Positions 59,420 to 64,000 of a DNA stretch of 64,000 nucleotides are shown here, piece after piece. Made by a program: the position numbers and the translations under genes. Location of the stretch: positions 145,967,378 to 146,031,377 of the forward strand of contig NC_086247.1 of assembly GCF_021018805.1 (NCBI RefSeq). The letters run 5' to 3'. Every line of letters begins with the position of its first letter. Positions within the stretch are counted from its first letter, which is position 1. This DNA is from Prinia subflava. Taxonomy: Eukaryota > Chordata > Aves > Passeriformes > Cisticolidae. The notes under the pieces were generated by a model. That model did no database searches and was not told the origin of the DNA. It saw only the letters and a list, made by a program, of their open reading frames with translations.

Positions 59420-62400
59420 CTGTAAAACAGAAATTTAAGAAGCTGAACTTTACAAAAAAAAACCCAAAAACCTTACAGGGCATATGCCTTAAAAAACTGA
59501 CTCAAGTAGAATTGCTGCCAAGCCAGCACAAAGCCTATTTTAGCAAAGCATTCAAGGAATAAAAGGCATGTATTTTCAGTGAAACAACAGACCATACATA
59601 ATAAATAAGTCTGCTGTTATACAGTAATTTCATTTCTATATGCTCTTCTTTCCATATCCCCTTAACTAAACACAGCAGAGAAACACAAGCACAGGCACAG
59701 CCAGCCATTCTAGATCCTTCACTCCAAGGCCATTTGGACACACTGTCCAAACTCATTTTTGTCCAAATTGCTGATTTCCAGCTCCCCAGGGAGGACATGA
59801 GGCAGAAATGTCCTGTGGACAAGATTCAGTCTACAGGTCCTCATGTGGCCCGAGCTGCTCCTCAGCAAGGACCCGGGAGGACGGGAAGATGCCTGGATCT
59901 TTCCTTAGGCCAGGCTTAGGCCTTGATCTTTCATAAACACTTTATCCCTTCCTCCCCAAGTTGAGGGTGAGGTTAAACACACCTTTTTAGGGTGACAAAA
60001 TCAAATGGATGCTTCATCAGTGTTATCTTTGTGCCCAAGAATTCAGGAAACAGGAATACTGGCTTACAACACTTCTGCCATCACAGTGTAACTGCCCCTT
60101 AAATATGATTCAATACCAAGAACTACATTCCAAGTGGGCTAAACTTTCGAAAAACTGCTTAATTTCATTCTCCCTTCAGTGAAAGAATTATCTAGTGACA
60201 GGGATGACCAGATTCCCTTTCTAAAATAAACACTTGTTACTGACAAAAGCATGTAGTAGAGTATGTGTATCAATACTAAAATGAGATGCCAGTGATCTGA
60301 AATATGAGCTGTACTTTGAGACTACTTCTACCTGCACATCTTAAAAAAAAAAAACAACCAAAAAAAACCCAAAAAACAAAAGTCACCATGCCTTAGGCAG
60401 TACATACACAACAAATCATCCCTATAGAATAGCCTATATGAACTGAAAAGGAATTTGTGTAAGAGTTCCTTAGGACCACATTGTGAATACTTGAAAATGG
60501 GGAGGCAATCCCAGAACATAAATCAGTTTGTTTTGCAGATGGATCAATCTCTTGAGCCAATTACTGTACAGATAACATAGGAGGGAAGGGGGAGTGAGGG
60601 TTGTAAGAATCTTGTGGGCTAGGAAAGAACAAATGATACATCAAATAAGCCCTAAATAGGACATTATCATCAGTATACAGAATTTATCCACTGTTACTGA
60701 TCACAAATAGTTCCAGGAATGACTGAACATTAATAAACAGCAATTGTTTTGTGCTCCATGTAATATTAAACAAAAACTGGGAGATAAGACATACCACACA
60801 TTTTAAAGAGCAAATTGATTAGAATTTCAGCCTTTTCTTTTAGAGACAATAAACTCTATGTAACAGAAATAGTTGCAGAAGAATTTCCTACTTCAATTTT
60901 GTCTCTAAAAAAATCACTAATCTTTTCAACTGCCAGTAATCTGACAAATGCACCAAAATGTTAGAAAATATTTCCCAGCACTATGGTCCATCATTGACAG
61001 CTTTTAATAAAACTGCACTACAGAAATTCCAAGAAATGGCAAGAGCATATGTTACAGCAGCATTCCAAGACAAAAACCAAGTTCAGGCAGCAAGAAATTC
61101 AGATTAAGGAAAGGAATGCAAAAGAAAGTGAAAGATTAAACTAATTATCTAAACATACCTAGGCCTATTTACCACATTACTAAAAAGCATCCTTGATGTG
61201 ATCATTTAGAAAAAAAGTAACATTTGATCTCTAGAATTAACTGCAAACATATTCTAGATTTTCCAACACTCTGGCCTATAGCCTGACAGTCAAAAAAATT
61301 AACACTAGGATATAAATGAAGTTTATATCAGAAGCAAAAAGTAATTCGCATGATGCCCTTCAAAACCTATTAAAATATTCAATGTCATTCAGTATTGAAT
61401 TGATAAATTAGAGTAAGAAAAAATGACCATGAGTAACTTTTTGAATAAACAAAGTAACAGTGAAAAGCCTGCAGTGTAAAGTGGAATCATCTAAAGCTCA
61501 TTTAAAGTAGCCATATCTGAAGTTGTCTATAGAAAAGAGTATCACAAGGACTAAATCTGACCATTAAAGAACAAAGCAAACAAATAAAAGAATCACCAAG
61601 AAAACAAACAAAAAATCGCCAGGCACTAGCAAATCTTAGGCTAGCCGAGAGAAATAGACAAAAATTAATTTGACATCGCACAAATCCACATAAAATAAAT
61701 TAAACTGGAATGAAAGTACACATCTATGCTACTTCCAAAGGCACCCACTCTTGCTATCATCACAACACAGAAGTCTTTCACAAACCACAATATTAGGAAA
61801 TTTTGTGTTACAATGATTTTGGGTTTGCTGCTCTCAGAAGAAAGAGATTTTCTCCCCGTTCCTCAACGCCCAATACCCAACATCTTCCTCACTAAATAAA
61901 TTTAGCTTTCTCAAGTAAGGAAAAAAAAATCAGACAATAAAAAGTGAAAAGTTTTCAGCTAGCACAGAGAAATCAGTAATCCCAAAGAAGGGTCTGAACA
62001 AGTGAATTTCAGCAAAAATCAGCTACTAAATCTGCCCTACCATTTTGAAGGAGAGCACCAGAAATGCAGGTTTTTCCCAAACCCAAGCTTTGAGCTACTT
62101 AATGAGATAAAAGTACAAATTAATGTGATGAAGACATCAGACTGGCCCTTTTCTCCAACTTCTTAAGCATGCCTCATTAAACCTGAGCACTAGCAAGGAC
62201 ACAAATGTTTCACAAAAAGAACCTGTAAAAAATGGGAAAAAAATCTCCCAGAACAATGTTTCACTTGTACTCCCAAATAACTGGGGCCTTCCAACTCTCA
62301 GTTAACACTCTCCAGGGTTTGAGAAAGGACAGAGATCTGAAAATTCAGAATTATTTAAGTGACTGGGGGATGGGACTCAGTAAGTAACAACACAGTAAGA

Positions 62401-64000
62401 GCTGAAGGTTGATGAAGATATGTGACCAACAGAACTCCTTCATCTCTCCCCCAACCCAGTGACACTTCAGATGAAAACAACGCCTGAAATATTAAAACAA
62501 CACCACTGTGCTCATCCAGCCTTTTTTCTATCTTCAAAAAAATAACTCCTATACTGAATTAGGCCAGCAGGTAAAACTCCCAAACAACTACAGTAGGCAA
62601 CATACCCATGCACAGCATTTTTAAGTGCCAAGACATCGACAGAACTCAATACTTACAAAAATAGCTTTGGAATTTGAAGAGAATAATATTAACAAAAAAT
62701 TTCTAATACATTCAAATAGTATTTTATTAGATACAGTTGTAAAATAAAATTTCTGAAAGGATCTGCAAGATGAAATTCTAGAATCTTCTGCTCTGCACCT
62801 GAAACCACTTCCTCCACAATTTCACTACTGAATTTTTGATTGTGTCTCTTTAATTAAATACAGCTAATAATAAACACAAATTAAAACGTTTTTCTAAAAC
62901 TAAGTCCTTGTATACTTGAACGTCTCAGTTTAGTGAAAATACTCAAACTCTAAATACTTAAAATACTCTAAAAGTGTTAAGTTCTGTTAGAACCAGCTTT
63001 GCCCAAGGAGTTCACCACTGGGTAAAAGATTCCAACTTCTGATGCAACAGCTACTTGACTCTTCCAGATTTCCCCAAGTGATGAGTAGGGCAGCTAAACC
63101 AAAAAATGAACAGTCAGTAGCTGAGAGCCCACCCACTCATGCAACAAAGGCCAAAAGTTCAGAAAATGTTCTAATACAAAACATTTTCCCTGTAATACTG
63201 ATTTTAAGGTTTCTGAATAGCCAGTCCTGGGGATGGGAGGCAGCACAGGAGTGACCCAGCCTGAGCAAGTAATTTTAGTTACACTCTCAAAGCAGAGCAG
63301 TTCTTGGTACACCTCAGCATCCAAGCCTGGAACGGCTGTACTGGCCTGGCCTGAGCAGACACTGCTCACCAGCAAACAGCAGAACACCCTGCGTGTGCCA
63401 GAGCTACTGTCCAAATTCCTCAGTCACACTGGCCTCAGCAGCAATGAAAACTACCCACTTAACCTAGCACAATACCAAGGAAGAGGAAACTAATGCCTCT
63501 GGAATGACAATAAATGTAGAGCAGTTGATTTACTCCAAGGGCTCAGCTCAATGGAAAACTACTTACAGCAAAATTTGTTTACTACAATCACTTGAGTGAT
63601 TATTAGAGAAGACAGAAATCTACTTGGAATATTTTTTTTTCTCCCTTTCAGAGTGAAAACCACTGGCAAAGTCTGAACAAGTCTATTACTAAAAAGAAAT
63701 CATAGAAAAACAACAGAAATAAGTGGAAAGTTTTCTCCCAGAAAGAATAGACCAGTGTAGCTATCAGCTTGATTCCTGTCTCATAAAAGAACACACATCT
63801 GCTCCCAAAATAATCCAGCGTACACACACTTCTCAGTCTTTAAAAAGTTGTATTACTGAAGAAGCCCATGCCTAAGCTCTCCTTCTCTTCCCCAATTTAA
63901 AACTGAAGCAAAACTTTGAGGATAAGAATTTAAACATCAAGTTAAAGTAAAAAAAGATTTTAAAAACTAAGTTGGGAAGATTCAAGTACTAGCAAATTCT
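59420..64000 (-). other. RBM33: RBM33 intron (5' side, partial)
   Basis: Ends at acceptor tttctgttttacag. AT-rich, with A-rich low complexity at 60343-60380 and no supported exon; short ORFs here lack splice sites or family resemblance. I looked for an acidic N-terminal exon (DFDQFDKP-like) and a GC-rich first exon and saw neither, so exon 1 and the promoter should lie past 64000. Confidence 0.85.

Larger units (their letters stand above)
1..64000 (-). other. RBM33: RBM33 gene, central portion (partial locus, both ends missing)
   Basis: Seen: thirteen minus-strand exons with AG/GT borders and compatible phases join into one frame of about 980 codons. The order is acidic N-terminal region, RRGGRRGG patch, polyQ, Pro-rich blocks, a Gln/His tract, then a charged helix containing KIEEQKRLREEILKQKELRR. 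Segments such as NQSDLSDEELNDDLLQSDN, LTEDQIEY, EINEPLDEF, RMKDHRPALLP, MMTPPPVTPQQPKNIHINPHF and PRNSNLRELPIAP-like text match vertebrate RBM33 as I know it. Known of the family: RBM33 is a nuclear RNA-binding protein of about 1,170 residues in human with a C-terminal RRM. It is linked to export of GC-rich transcripts and to ALKBH5-dependent m6A removal. Missing: the start codon and first exon(s) lie right of 64000, and the RRM exons and 3' UTR lie left of position 1. No premature stop or frameshift is present in any exon, so the gene looks intact. Confidence 0.96.

Noticed and set aside
1..64000. CRISPR array, operon, phage or bacterial features
   Set aside because: The window is a eukaryotic intron-exon gene; no regularly spaced repeats or bacterial gene layout is present.

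Overview
This is a vertebrate nuclear window, almost certainly from a bird. It holds the central part of one gene on the minus strand, RBM33 (RNA-binding motif protein 33). Thirteen coding exons lie between 59419 and 7661. All have GT-AG boundaries, and the reading phase carries unbroken from one to the next, giving about 2.94 kb of coding sequence (about 980 codons). The avian call rests on two decayed CR1 LINE fragments, the absence of any recognisable mammalian SINE or L1, and compact AT-rich introns. No species can be named from this.

The transcript runs right to left. The right end (59420-64000) is intron, so the 5' UTR and first coding exon(s) lie beyond it. Exons 1-5 (59.4-46.7 kb) encode a very acidic disordered N-terminal region. 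Exon 6 (41.6-41.8 kb) encodes a basic RRGGRRGG patch and the RGRMKDHRPALLP segment. Exon 7 carries a 23-residue polyglutamine run. Exons 8-12 encode a Pro/Gln/His-rich region; exons 9-12 are packed into about 3.2 kb, with a local GC-rich, CpG-dense patch around exon 10. Exon 13 (8296-7661) encodes a charged helical segment and a basic tail. The C-terminal exons, including the RRM expected from the family, are not seen and should lie left of position 1.

The rest (about 95% of the window) is intron. It contains two CR1 fragments (2228-2612 minus, 27756-27914 plus), homopolymer and A/C-rich tracts, an AT-rich block with a near-spacerless perfect 16-bp inverted repeat, a canonical G-quadruplex motif on the transcribed-RNA strand, and two long stretches that read like conserved non-coding enhancers. 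In vertebrates RBM33 lies next to SHH, so regulatory elements inside its introns are plausible, but conservation cannot be tested from one sequence.

I found no RNA gene, CRISPR array, second protein-coding gene or evident new biological system. The points most worth checking are the intronic CNE-like blocks, the CpG island around exon 10, the symmetric exon 4 and the polyglutamine tract.
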